From Paraspadella gotoi (lineage: Eukaryota; Chaetognatha): a stretch of 64,000 nt of DNA. The notes beneath the pieces are model-generated. The model worked only from the letters and a program-made list of their open reading frames with translations, did not search any database and had not been told where the DNA came from. A program made the position numbers and the translations under genes. The DNA lies in contig CM119263.1 of NCBI GenBank assembly GCA_051294375.1, positions 3,041,573 to 3,105,572 on the forward strand, in the 5' to 3' direction. Positions 37,239-50,223 of the stretch are shown here, piece by piece. Positions within the stretch are counted from its first letter, which is position 1. Every line of letters starts with the position of its first letter.

Positions 37239-39390
37239 GTGATCACCAAATATCGTCGCAGCCTTGAAAATAGACCGTCTTTTGTTTTTTTGTTTTTTTT
37301 TTGGGGGGGGGGGTTTGTCTCTGGTTACTCATTTTTTTATAAGAAGTTGATTGTTTTTTTGTTTCAACCGTCATAGGCCTTCGTCAAAAATTGCTCCTTT
37401 TGCCGGTCAACTCTATTTCTCATGATCTTTGTGGCGAAAAAAAAAAATTTGTTCGTTGACTCTGAGTGCGCATTAAAAATTCTCTTTATTGAATTGGTAA
37501 TATAATATAATATATAATATAATATAATATAATATATAATATAATATAATATAATCTTTGCCAGAATCTGAAACCATCTAATATTTTCTCGTTAAATTTT
37601 TTTCTTTTTTATTTGTTCCGACAGAAAAAAAAACTAAACAAAACAAAACAAAAATTTTTTTCGACTGAAAAAAAAAATGTAATACAGAAAGCAAAACATG
37701 ACCGACAACGATAACAACAAGTTAAACAACAACAATAACAACAGCATAGGCCATAAAAGTCTCCAATCTTACTTTCCGGTTGAGAAAGAGAAACGAGAAT
37801 TTTCAGGGAGGAAACTGACTTTTATTTCTTTGCCTTCTCTCACCCTTTCTTTGCCTTACCTCAAGACCAAAGCCCTCTCGCCAAAGACCTCTCACCATTT
37901 CACAGACGAAGCAACAATAAAGCGGACTTTCTTTTAGTTCGTGAAGCATAATAAAACATTAAGGTTTTTGAAAATTTTATTCAAGCTTTTAAAAATTATC
38001 ATAATTCTTATCATATAATAATTTTCATAGTTTTTGCGAATTTTTAGACATTTTTAAATTCTATAATTATATTTTTATGTAACTTTCAAAGCTAGATTAG
38101 AATCTATGATTTTAAATTTTAGGTTTAGGTTTACTTCAACATTATTCACATTATAAAATTCCGAGTTTCTTAGCCTGTGTATTTTCGCCATGCACTGCAT
38201 CGGAATCTTGTCTTTTATTTTTTTAATTATTGGGATTTACTAAAGTTGGCGCAAGCAGTCACTTACATTGGAGGTTTTTTTCAAATGAGCAACCAACTAT
38301 AGGCGAGTTATGAGCATTTTTAATGTAAGTGGGACCGACCGATGGAGAGACATACCGACCGACCGACTGACAGACCGACCGAAAGATTTTTTTTAAAAAC
38401 AAATTCTTTGAAAAAAATTCATGTACAACTGTATTTAAGGCAAATAAGTAAAGCTATGTATTCATCCTGATGCATTTTTCAAGACCTTTCAGATGAACCC
38501 ATTTTAAGATGATTCATTCAAGAGATAATCAACTTACAAGTAATATTTTTATATTTCTTTATGATTTATTTCTTTTTTAATCATTTATTCTTATAATTGT
38601 ACAAAATTATTAAATATAATTTATTAGCATTAAGTCAACTCTACTCCTGCTTGTTAAAAGTAAATTAAATAGTTAAAGGCGTTTTTGTAATTAAACTAAA
38701 TAAGGACAAATGAGAAATAACTGCACTAAAGGATTTCAGGGATAAACAAGAAGTTAAACCTTTTACAAATACTGTTAAAAAAAGGTAGCGACCCGGTCTC
38801 CTTCGTCCTTTTCGACTCCACCCTCCGCTCATCGCTTCAAAAGTGAAAAGGCGGTCATTGAACTCTGGCAATAAACCACCGCGTGCAATAAGACTGGCTT
38901 TTTCACACCAGAATTATTCAATATTCGGACATTCGCAACATTGATACTGCTCCATTGAATCTTAAAATAAATGCCTAAATTTGTAGAGTTTGGTTTCGAA
39001 CCCGTTAACTTCTGGCTTACTTCTTCGTTGGTCACGTCTTTCGGCCATAAAATCAGAGGAGATTTTTTATCCTCCAAAATATAAAGAAATAAAACGGGTC
39101 GAGGAAACCCAATCGTAAAAGAAACAACAGAAATAAAAGAAAAATTCTTTTTTTAAAGATTTCGTTGTTTTTATCCATAATTTTAAAAGGTTTAAAGTTT
39201 ATAAAGTCGACGCTCTCGACTTTGGGCTTTCGGTTTCAAAATGGCGTCGAAATTCTGACGTAAATAGCGATGCCCTTATTTTTTTTATCTCGCGTTGTTC
39301 ATTTGTTCGTATTGTTCTCTGGATAAAAGGGTGACGAGGAAAAAGAGAGATGTCGTCTTTTGTTTCCTCTGCGTTTTATTTTTCTTTTAA
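37239..39390. other. Intronic AT-rich DNA, no gene seen
   Basis: A poly-T/poly-G junction at 37285-37314, an (ATATAATATA)n block (37495-37556) and (GACC)n at 38331-38382. Confidence 0.75.
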
Positions 39391-39572
39391 GTCGTTGTTT
39401 TCGTCGTCGTTTTCGTCGTCGTTTTCCTCGTCGTTTTCGTCGTCGTTTTCGTCGCTGTCATTGTCGCCTTCATCGTCGTCGTCTTCACCACGAAAACCTC
39501 TAACAAGCTTCTACAGGATGCGACGAAAGGGGAAGAGCTAATCAATTCGGTCTCTCTCTCTCTCTCTCTTCT

Positions 39573-39624
<52 letters not shown>

Positions 39625-39718
39625 CTCTCCCCCCCGCTCTCTCATTCTCTCTCTCTCTCTCTCTCTCTCTTACTCTCTCTTTACCGATTTTCTCTTCTAT
39701 ATCGACTTTTAGTTCAGT
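39391..39718. repeat. (GTCGTCGTTTTC)n followed by CT-rich microsatellite
   Basis: 12-bp CGT-based units to 39485, then CT runs with a C-run at 39550-39680. Confidence 0.9.
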
Positions 39719-39940
39719 GGAATAAAAAAAACTGAAAATTGAATTTTGCGACCAACTCACTCAATTTAGAGTCGCGACTCTCTCTCTCGCTTTTTTGATT
39801 GATGCGCGTCGAAATGAATGATGGACGAAGGACGACAACGACGAAGACGACGACGACGACGAGGACGACGACGACGACCGTTTCAACGTCAAAACCGAAA
39901 CTTAATCGAAAAGTCGCTTTTCAGTTTCACTCTCTCTCTC

Positions 39941-39972
<32 letters not shown>

Positions 39973-41525
39973 CTCATTCTCTCTCTCTCGCCAAATTAGT
40001 CTTAGTGGGATTAACAAACGGAGTCAATTTTATCGAAATTTTTCCAAAGCGATAGATTAAAATCACCAGTGAAGCGAAAAAGCTGTGACTGGTTGTTGCA
40101 AAATCAGACGACAATGAGAATATTCTCAAAGCAATAATCATTATTATCTTTTAGCTTATAATTTATGAAATTGGTTGAAACAAATATAAAAATTGTGCAT
40201 TCATTCATTATGTAAGCTATGAAGGCCTGATTTTGGACCTGGCTTTGGTGCATTGAGGCCTCCATCCCTTTTCCAAGCGTATTAACATATGCAAGACCTC
40301 GCCAAGCTTATAATCTAGAAATCTCCCTTCGTTTTGTTCATTGACTCCCATTTGCAATAAGAAGGATTGCAATAGATGACGTTGAAAAATTTCTGTCAGA
40401 TTGCTTATTCCATTCAAGATCCTTAATGATCCTCCGACACCCTATTCCCTCCACTTCTCTCCACTCTCACCATATTAAAGTCTCTCTCTCTCTCTCTCTC
40501 TCTCTTCATTCTCTCTCTCTCCTCTCTCTCTCTCTCATCTCTTCTCCTCTTCTTCTCTCTCTTTCACTCTACTCTCTTTTTTTTCCTCTCTCTCTCAGCT
40601 TTCAACCGAATATAAAGTCCTCTCTCTCTCTCATCTCTCATCTCGTCTCTCTCTCTCTCTCTCTCCCCTTCTCTCATTTTCTTCTCTCTGCTCTCTTTTT
40701 TTCTTCTTCCCTCGTCATCTCACAATAGCTCTCAACCCAAATATAAAGGTCTCTCTCTCTCTCTCTCATCCCTTCTCTCTCTTTTTTTTCTTTTCTCTCT
40801 CTCTCAGCTTCTCAACAAGATATAAAGTCTTTACCGAGTCACAGAACAGAAATTAATCTTTCTTTTTTCCTCTTTAAATTTTCCCGCCTCAATTGAATTT
40901 CCAAACCACAGTAACGGCCCATCATTTTGTTTTGTTTCTCGATTTGTTGGCGCCGGACGAGCGGGGGCGATCGCGTTTGTGAACGATCCTATGTTCGTGT
41001 GCCGCGATACGGATTGGCGTGACTTGTTAGCGCGATACGGATTGGCGTTGAACGTTGTGGCGCTGCTGTTGAGGAGGACGGTTCCTACCGACCGTACACT
41101 GCACCGGTGCAAATCGATGCTGACTTGTGGGCGACCGGCCTTTCAGTCCGACGTGGCAAAAGATGGAGCAATGCGACGCAAACAGACATCCAAAACCATT
41201 GGGCGCGCGCAAGCTAAACCTAAGATCGAATTTAACAAATTTACAACCGCGCACAGTAGACGTCGGGAAAAAAAAAAACAGCGGTAAATAAAAAATTTTC
41301 GTCCGATTTTCGTCGCGCTGAAAAAAAAATTTGTTTGGCCGAAAGGCGCATTAAAAGGACGGATAAAAGGAGGAATATTATCTTATTTTTTTTAAATTCC
41401 TTTGTTTTGGGTTTTTGTTCTCCCTAATTTACTAACGTCGCCTCTTTTTAGTGTGTGTGAGAGGAGAGAGAGAGAGAGAGAGCAGGAAGAGAAGAGAGGA
41501 GGTATTAGATGAGGAGAGAGAAGAG

Positions 41526-41563
<38 letters not shown>

Positions 41564-41665
41564 AGAGAGACAAGAAGAGGAGAGGAGAGAAAAGAGAGAG
41601 AGAGAGAGAGAGAGAGAGGTAGAGAGAGAGATGTGAGAGAGAGAAAGAGGTGAGAGAAGAAGAAA

Positions 41666-41698
<33 letters not shown>

Positions 41699-43378
41699 AA
41701 GAGAGAAGAGAGAGAGACGGAAGAGAGAGAGAGAGAGAGAGAGAATGTCCTGTTCGGGAATCGTAACCTTGTTTTCAAAGAAGCCATGAATTTCTGCTTT
41801 TTCCGCGTCTTGGGACGTCAACAGTTGTCTGTACGTGCGCGCGGAAGAGCAAAAGGGTCATAGCTGATGGGCCGTGGCGTTGAGACCATAGAGAGAGAGG
41901 AGAGACGAAGAGAGGATGAGGAGAGAGATGAGGAGAAGATTTGAAGAGAGAGACGAGGAGGAGAGATGAGAGAGAGAGAGAGAGAGAGAGAGAAAGAAAA
42001 AGAGAGAAAGAGACGAAAAGAAAGAATAGAATATAGAGAATATATAAAGGGAAGGAAAAAGAGAAAAGAGCGAAGAGGACGAACTGACAAGCGGGACGGT
42101 ATGGACGAGCGGGACGGACGGACAGACAATCTATTTAATAATTTGATCATGGGATTAATAGATCACTACGAAGCGTGGAAGTGAGTCACGTCATTTCTTT
42201 TCGCCTAAGTTTTATCGTGATCAAAGATCACAATTATATATGTTTGGTAAGCATAAGTGACGAATTATGAACAGGGAAAATTTATATTATTAGTTAATTA
42301 ATCTAATTGTGAATAAAAATGAACATTTAGAAAAGAAAACCTTTTTTTTTTTTTTTTTTTTGCTTTTTCTCTCGATTTTTGGCTGGAGAATTTGGGCCTA
42401 ATTGAACCTGAGCAGACGGAAACGTCAGAAGAGTGGTCGATGTGGAGAGCAGGAGGAAGGAGGTAAGTAGGAGGAAGAGGAGGAGGACTCTCGACTGAGA
42501 AAATATGAAAGGTAAGTTAGAAAGAGGGAAAAGTCGATAGAAAGGAAAGTAGGGTCCGAAAGAAGTTATAAAGTGTGAGAAAAGAAAATGGAAAATAGCG
42601 GGATGAAGTGCAACAAAGGAACTTAATGAAAACAATGGATATAAAAGGTGGAACTGCATGATAAGCGAATGTCTCTCATCTCGACAGTTCGCCGCGCAAA
42701 ATCAATGTCTGTCTATCCTTTATCTCCGTATATTTTATTTATTCATCAAGTTAGTATGGTCTCTCTCTCCTCTCTCTCATTTCTCCTCCTCTCTCTCTCT
42801 CTTAATAGCTTATGTATTTGGGGCCAGTTTATAATTACAGTATTTTTCAGTAAAATACTGAGCTATCTTTGCCTAGACTAAAAACAAAAATAATACTAAT
42901 TCACTTTCACGAGACTTTGGACAAGCACGAATTACTCCATATAACTGCCTGACCTACATCCATCCCTGCCCCTGCTACACGAATGATACGCTTGCTCCCG
43001 CACACGTGAATTTTTTTTCTTTTCTCAAATTCACAAATTCTTCATGCATGTTGCTTTGTGTGTTGGACTCGCGCGGCCGAAACGATTAAATATTAGAATG
43101 TGCAAAAGAAATACGAAATTTGTTTCGCCAGAATGGCATTGATTTTTTTCGTTGATTGCCAGACCTAGCTTGGATTTGTCGGCCAGAACTGGCTTGGATT
43201 TATCGGCCAGACTGGCTTAGAATTTGTCGGCCAGACTGGCTTTAGATTTGTCGACCCAGACTGGGCTTGAAATTTTGTCGTCAGACTGTGCTTGAATTTT
43301 TGTCGGCCAGACTGGCTTAGATTTTTGTCGGTCAGACGTGGCTTGAATTTGTCGGCTTCAAGTGCATCATTAATGAAG
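39719..43378. repeat. First copy of a ~3.7 kb segment present three times
   Basis: Order: (ACG)n, CT blocks, AATATAAAGTC-spaced CT repeats (40470-40830), a GC-rich stretch with CGCGATACGGATTGGCGTGA twice (41005-41046), GA blocks (41455-42010), T-run, AT-rich DNA and the TTTGTCGGCCAGACTGGCTT array (43150-43350). It ends at a 25-N gap. No gene supported. Confidence 0.9.
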
Positions 43379-43403
43379 NNNNNNNNNNNNNNNNNNNNNN
43401 NNN

Positions 43404-44241
43404 AACTGAAAATTGAATTTGCGACAAACTCACTCAATTAGAGTCGGACTCTCTCTCTCCTTTTTTGATTTGATGCGGTCGAATGATGATGACGAAGACG
43501 ACAACGACGAAGACGACGACGACGACNNNNNNNNNNNNNNNNNNNNNNNNNNNNNNNNNNNNNNNNNNNNNNNNNNNNNNNNNNNNNNNNNNNNNNNNNN
43601 NNNNNNNNNNNNNNNNNNNNNNNNNNNNNNNNNNNNNNNNNNNNNNNNNNNNNNNNNNNNNNNNNNNNNNNNNNNNNNNNNNNNNNNNNNNNNNNNNNNN
43701 NNNNNNNNNNNNNNNNNNNNNNNNNNNNNNNNNNNNNNNNNNNNNNNNNNNNNNNNNNNNNGACCAAATTAGTCTTAGTGGGATTAACAAACGGAAGTCA
43801 ATTTATCGAAATTTTTCAAAGCGATAGATTAAAATCACCAGTGAAGCGAAAAAGCTGTGACTGGTTGTTGCAAAAATCAGACGACAATGAGAATATTCTC
43901 AAAGCCAATAATCATTATTATCTTTAGCATTATAATTTATGAAATTGGTGAAACAAATATAAAAATTGTGCATTCATTCATTATGTAAGCTATGAAGGTC
44001 CTGATTTTGGACTGGCTTTGGTGCATTTAGGCCTCCATCCCTTTCACAAGGTATTAACATAGCAAGACCTCGCCAGCTTATAATCTAGAATCTCCCTTCG
44101 TTTGGTTCATTGACTCCCATTTGCAATAAGAGATGCAAATGACGTTGAAATTTCTTCAGATGCTTATTCCATTCAAGATCCTTAATGATCCTCCGACACC
44201 CTTATTCCCTCTCACTTCTCTCACAACTCTCAACCAATATA

Positions 44242-44312
<71 letters not shown>

Positions 44313-46523
44313 ACTATCTGCTCTTCTTTTTTTTTTCTCTCTCTCTCTGAGCGCTTTCAACCGAATATAAAGTCCGTCTTCTCTCTCTCTCTCTCTTTTC
44401 TCTCTCTCTCTCTCTCTCTCTCCTCTCTCCTCTTCTTTTCTCTTCTCTCTCTTTTTCTCTCTCTCACAGCTCTCAACCAGATATAAAGTCTCTCTCTCTC
44501 TCTCCTCTCTCTCTCTCCTCTCTCTTTTTCTCTCTCTCTCAGCTCTCAACCAATATAAAGTCTTTACGAGCTCACAGATTAAGAAAGTTAATCTTTTATT
44601 TTCTTTAAAATTTTCCCGCCTCAAATTGATTCCAAACACAGAACGCCATCTTTGTTTTGTTTCTTCGATTGTTGTTGGCGCCGCCGATCGCGTTGGCACG
44701 ATCCATTTCCGTTGCCGCGATACGGATTGGTCGTGACGTTGAATAGCGCGATACGGATTGGCGTTTGACGTTGTGCGCCTGCTGTTGAGGAGGAGGTTCC
44801 TTAGACCGTACACTGCCACCGTGCAAATCCGATGCTGGGACTTGGTGGCGACGCTTCCAGTCCGATCGTGGCAAAAGTGGATGCATGCGACGCAAAGAGA
44901 CATTTCCAAAACCATTGGCGCGCTAAGCTACTAAGTCGAATTTAACAAATTCACGCCATCATAGCGGCGGGAAAAAAAAAAACAGCGGTAATAAAATTTC
45001 TGTACGATTCGTCGCGCTGAAAAAAAAATTTGTTTGGCCGAAGGCGCTTTAAAAGGACGAGTAAAAGAGGATATTATCTTTGTTTTTTTATTCCTTTGTT
45101 TTGAGTTTTTTTGATTCTCATTTACCGGTTCCGCTCTTTTAGTGTGTGTGAGAGAGAGAAGAGTCGAGAGGATGATGGGTAGAGGGGAGGTGAGTAGAAG
45201 GAAGGGACTATGAGAGACGGTAGGAAGGAGAAGTGGATACGAGAGAGAAGAGCAGGAGGAGAGAGAGAGAGGATGAGAGAGAAGAAGAGAAATGAAGAGA
45301 GAAAGAAAAGATGGAGAGAGTAGGCTAGTAGAAGAAGAATGAGAGAGATGGGGAGAGCGAGAGAGAGAGGAGAGACGAGAGAGAGTGAGAGAGAGAAAGA
45401 TGAGTGAGAAGAGAGAAGAGAGAGAGAGAGAGAAAGAGAAGAGAGAGAGAAAGAGAGAAGAGAGACCGAGCGGGAGAGAGAGATGAGAGAGAGAGAATGT
45501 CTGTTCGGATCGTAACTCTTGTTTTCAAGAAGCCAAATTGAATTCTGCTTTTTCGGTCTTGGGACTCAACATATGCGACGTCGAAGAGGCAAAGAGCGGT
45601 CATAGCTGGATGGGACGTCTGGCTGTAGACCATAGAGAGAGAAGAGAGAGAGAAGAAGAGATGGAGAGAGATGAAGAGGAGAGAGATTTGAGGAGAGAGG
45701 CGAAGTGGAGGCCGATGAGAGAGGGAGAGAGGGAGAGAGGAGAGAAGAAAGAGAGAAAGAGACGAAAGAAAGAAATAGAAATATAGAGATATTATTATAG
45801 GGAAGGAAACGGAAAAAAGGAGATCACGAAAAGAGAAGGGACGAACTGACAAGCGGACGGGTAATGGACGAGCGACGGCTGGGACGGAACAGACAATCTA
45901 TTAATAATTTGATCATGTGATTATAGATCACTACGAACGTGGAGAAGTAGAGGTTCACGTCATTTCTTTTCCTAAGTTTATCGTGATCAATTCACAATGT
46001 TAAACTTATGTTTTATGGTACACATCAAAAGTGACACGAATATGAACAGGCGGAAAATTATATTATTAGTTAATCTAATTGTGAATAAAAAGACATTTGA
46101 GAAAAAGAAAACCTTTTTTTTTTTTTTTTGCTTTTTCTCTCGATTTTGGCTGAGAAATTTGAGCGCCTAATTGAACGTCTGAGCAGACGGAAGTTAAGCA
46201 GAGAGTGTCGACTGTGGAGAGGAGGAGGAGGAGGTAAGAGGAGGAAGAGGAGGAGTGACTCCGACTGAGAAAAATATGAAAGGTAAGTAGAAAGAGGAAA
46301 GGTCGATATGAGAAAGGAAAGTAGGGTCGAAGCAGAAGTTATAAAGTGTGAGAAAGAAATGGAAAAAATAGCGGGATGAAGTGCAACAAAGGAACTAATG
46401 AAAAAAGTGATTAAAAAGGTGGAACTGCATGATAGGAATGTCTCTCATCTCGACAGTTCGCCGCCAAAACAATGCTGTTTCTATCTTCCGTATATTTATT
46501 TATTCCATCAAAGTTTAGTATGG

Positions 46524-46564
<41 letters not shown>

Positions 46565-47115
46565 TAATAGCTATGTTATTTGGGCCAGCTTATAATTTAT
46601 CAGTATTTCAGTAAAATACTGAGCTATCTTGCCTTCTGACTAAAAACAAAGAATAATACTAATTCACTTTCAGCGGACTTTGGACACATCCCTGCCTGAC
46701 CTACATCGCATCCCTGCACTCTAACGAATGATCGCGCTTCGCCCGTGATTTTTTTCTCTTGTCTCATCACAAATTCTTCATGCATGTGTGCTTTTGTGTG
46801 TGACTCGGCTGGCCGAAACGATTAATATTAGTATGGCAAAAAATACGAAATAGTTTCGGCCAGAATGGCATTGATTTTCGGCCAGACTAGCTTGGGATTT
46901 GTCGGCCAGACTGGCTTGGATTTATACGGCCAGACTTGGCTAGATTTGTCGGCCAGACTGCCGCTTAAGATTTGTCGACCCCAGACTGGCTTGAATTTGT
47001 CCGCTTCAAAGACTTGGCTTGAATTTGTCGGCCAGACTGGCTTTAGATTTGTCGGTCAGGACTGGCTTGGAATTTTTTTGTGTGCTTCGGCTGTCAAAGT
47101 GCATCATTAATGAAG
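43404..47115. repeat. Second copy of the 3.7 kb segment
   Basis: It is collinear with 39728-43378 with many single-base indels and a 235-nt gap (43527-43761) in place of the ACG/CT block. It ends at the same GCATCATTAATGAAG sequence and a 25-N gap (47116-47140). Confidence 0.9.
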
Positions 47116-47140
47116 NNNNNNNNNNNNNNNNNNNNNNNNN

Positions 47141-48035
47141 TCTCTCTCTCAGCTCTCAACCAATATAAAGTCTTTACGAGTCACAGAAAGAAATTAATCT
47201 TTTGTTTTTCTTTAAATTTTCCGCCTCAATTGATTCCAAACACAGAAGCGCCATCTTTGTTTTGTTTCTCGATTTGTTGGCGCCGCCGATCGCGTTGTGA
47301 CGACATCCATTTCGTGGCGCGATACGGATTGGCGTGACGTTGTAGCGCGATACGGATTGGCGTGACGTTGTGGCGCTGCTGTTGAGGAGGAGGTTCCTAG
47401 ACCGTGACACTGCACCGTGGCAAATCGATGCTGACTTGTGGCGACGCTTTCCAGTCCGACGTGGCAAAAGATGGAGCATGCGACGCAAAGACATTCCAAA
47501 ACCATTGGCGCGCCAAGCTACTAAGTCGAATTTAACAAATCACGCCACATAGCGGCGGGAAAAAAAACAGGCGTAATAAAATTCGTCGATTTCGTCGCTG
47601 AAAAAAAATTTGTTTGGCCGAAAGGGGCGCTTAAAAGCGACGGAGTTAAAAGGAGGATTATATCTTTTGTTTTTTTATTCCTTTGTTTTTGAGTTTTTTG
47701 GTTTTCTCATTTACCGGTTCGCTCTTTTAGTGGTGTGTGAGAGGCAGATGAGAGAGGAGAGGAGGGAAGCGACGAGGTAGAGCGGGGAGGGGAGTAGAGG
47801 AGGAATGAGAGAGAATGGAGAGGAGGAGAGAGAGAGAGGAGAGAGATAGAGAATCATAAGAAGAAGACGAGAGGAGAGAGAGAAGATAGAAAGAGAGGAG
47901 ATGAGAGAGAAAAAAGATGGGAGAGACGTGGATAAAGAGATGACAGGAGGGGAGAGCGAGGAGAGAGGAGAGACGAGAGAGAGTGAGAGAGAGAAGAGAG
48001 AGAGTGAGAAGAGAGAAGAGAGAGAGGAGAGAGAA

Positions 48036-48074
<39 letters not shown>

Positions 48075-48226
48075 CGAGAGAGAGAGAGATGAGAGAGAGA
48101 GAATGTCTGTTCGGATCGTAACTTGTTTTCCAAGAAGCCATTGAATTCTGCTTTTTCGCGTCTATGGGTCAACATTGCGACGTCGAAGAGCAAAGGGTCA
48201 TAGCTGGATGGGCGTGGCTGGAGACC

Positions 48227-48262
<36 letters not shown>

Positions 48263-49071
48263 TGAGAGGAGAGGAGTGAGAGAGGAGAGAAGCGGGAGAG
48301 AGAGGGAGAGAGAGAGAGAGAGAAAGAAAGAGAGAAGAGACGAAAGAAAGAAATAGAATATAGAGATATATATAGAAGGAAAGGAAAAAGAGAGGACGAA
48401 AGAGAAGGACGAACTGACAAGCGGACGGTCAGATGGACGAGGCGGACGGATATACGAGCGGACGGACGGACAGACAATCATTAATAATTTGATCATGGAT
48501 TATAGATCACTACGAACGTGGAAGATGAGGTCACGTCATTTCTTTTCCTAAGTTTATCGTGATCAAAATCACAATTTAAATATGTTTTGGTACACATAAA
48601 GTGAACGAATATGAACGGGGAAATTTATATTATTAGTTAATCTAATTGTGAATAAAAAGACATTTAGAAAAGAAAACCCCTTTTTTTTTTTTTTGCTTTT
48701 TCTCTCGATTTTTGGCTGAGAATTTGAGGCCTAATTGAACCTGAGCAGACGGAAAGGTCAAGAGAGTGTCGACTGTGGAGGAGGAGGAGGAGGAGGAAGA
48801 GGAGGAAGAGGAGGAGGACTCCGACTGAGAAAAATATGAAAGGTAAGTAGAAAGAGGAAAGGTCGATAGAAAAGGAAAGTAGGGTCGAAGGAAGTTATAA
48901 AGTGTGAGAAAGAAAATGGAAAAATAGGGGATGAAGTGCAAAGGAACTAATGATAAAAAATGATAAAAAGGGGAACTCATGATAACAAATGTCTCTCATC
49001 TCGACAGTTCGCCGCAAAACAATGCTGTTTCTATCTTCCGTATATTTATTTATTCATCAAGTTAGTATGTG

Positions 49072-49112
<41 letters not shown>

Positions 49113-49630
49113 TAATAGCTATGTATTTGGGCCAAGTTATATTATCCAGTATTTCAGTAAATACTGAGCTATCTTGCCGCTGACTAAAAACAAAAATAAT
49201 ACTAATTCACTTTCACGGACTTTGGACACATCCCTGCCTGACCTACATCGCATCCCTGCCTCTAACGAATGAATCGCGCTCGCCCGTGATTTTTTTCTCT
49301 TGTCTCAATCACAAATTCTTCATGCATGTGGCTTTTGTGTGTGACTCGCGGCCGAAACGATTAATATTAGATGGCAAAGAAATACGAAATAGTTTCGGCC
49401 AGAATGGCATTGATTTTTCGGCCAGACTAGCTTGGATTTGTCGGCCAGACTGGCTTGGATTTATCGGCCAGACTGGCTTAGATTTGTCGGCCAGACTGGC
49501 TTAGATTTGTCGACCAGACTGGCTTGAATTTGTCGGTCAGACTGGCTTGAATTTGTCGGCCAGACTGGCTTAGATTTGTCGGTCAGACTGGCTTGAATTT
49601 GTCGGCTTCAAGTGCATCATTAATGAAAGG
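47141..49630. repeat. Third, partial copy of the 3.7 kb segment
   Basis: It starts at the last CT block and carries the cleanest version of the GC-rich stretch and of the 23-bp array. It continues through AATGAA into unique sequence, so it is probably the true locus end. Confidence 0.9.
49396..49606. repeat. 23-bp tandem array (TTTGTCGGCCAGACTGGCTTAGA)
   Basis: About nine regular units; variants GTCGGTCAG and GTCGACCAG alternate. It recurs, noisier, at 43150-43350 and 46855-47085. Confidence 0.9.
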
Positions 49631-49729
49631 AGCAACCGACGGGCTCGACTCTTAAGTCGGAAAAAACTTTTTTTTTCTTTCTTCCATTTATATTTTAATT
49701 TTGACATTTTAATTATAGATATATTTCAT

Positions 49730-49763
<34 letters not shown>

Positions 49764-50191
49764 CTGTCTCCTTCACACTCATTTCATCGAATCATTTTAT
49801 CTCCGCCATCTGTCAGAGAGAGAGAGAGAGAGAGATCGCTTTCTTTCTCAGCCACTTGCTTTTTTGTTTTCTTTACCTGAAGCGAGGTGCCGAGGAGAAA
49901 ACACCCGGATGAAATGAGAGATCTCCTGATATGATAGAAAGATAATACGAGCGTTGTTGACGTAATAGAGCGAATTTCATTCAAGTAAACTTGTAAACAG
50001 TTTATGGACATTTAAAACACCAAAGCCTGTCCAAAGTCAGGGGCAAGATAGCTTATTTATTAAATGAACGGATAATTTTTATATTGGTTCTACCAATTTC
50101 ATATAACAATCAATATCCCCAGATCGAAGTAGGAAAACGATGACAAAGATATTATTAACTACATGATAATGACGACCCCAAAGCTGATAAC

Positions 50192-50223
<32 letters not shown>

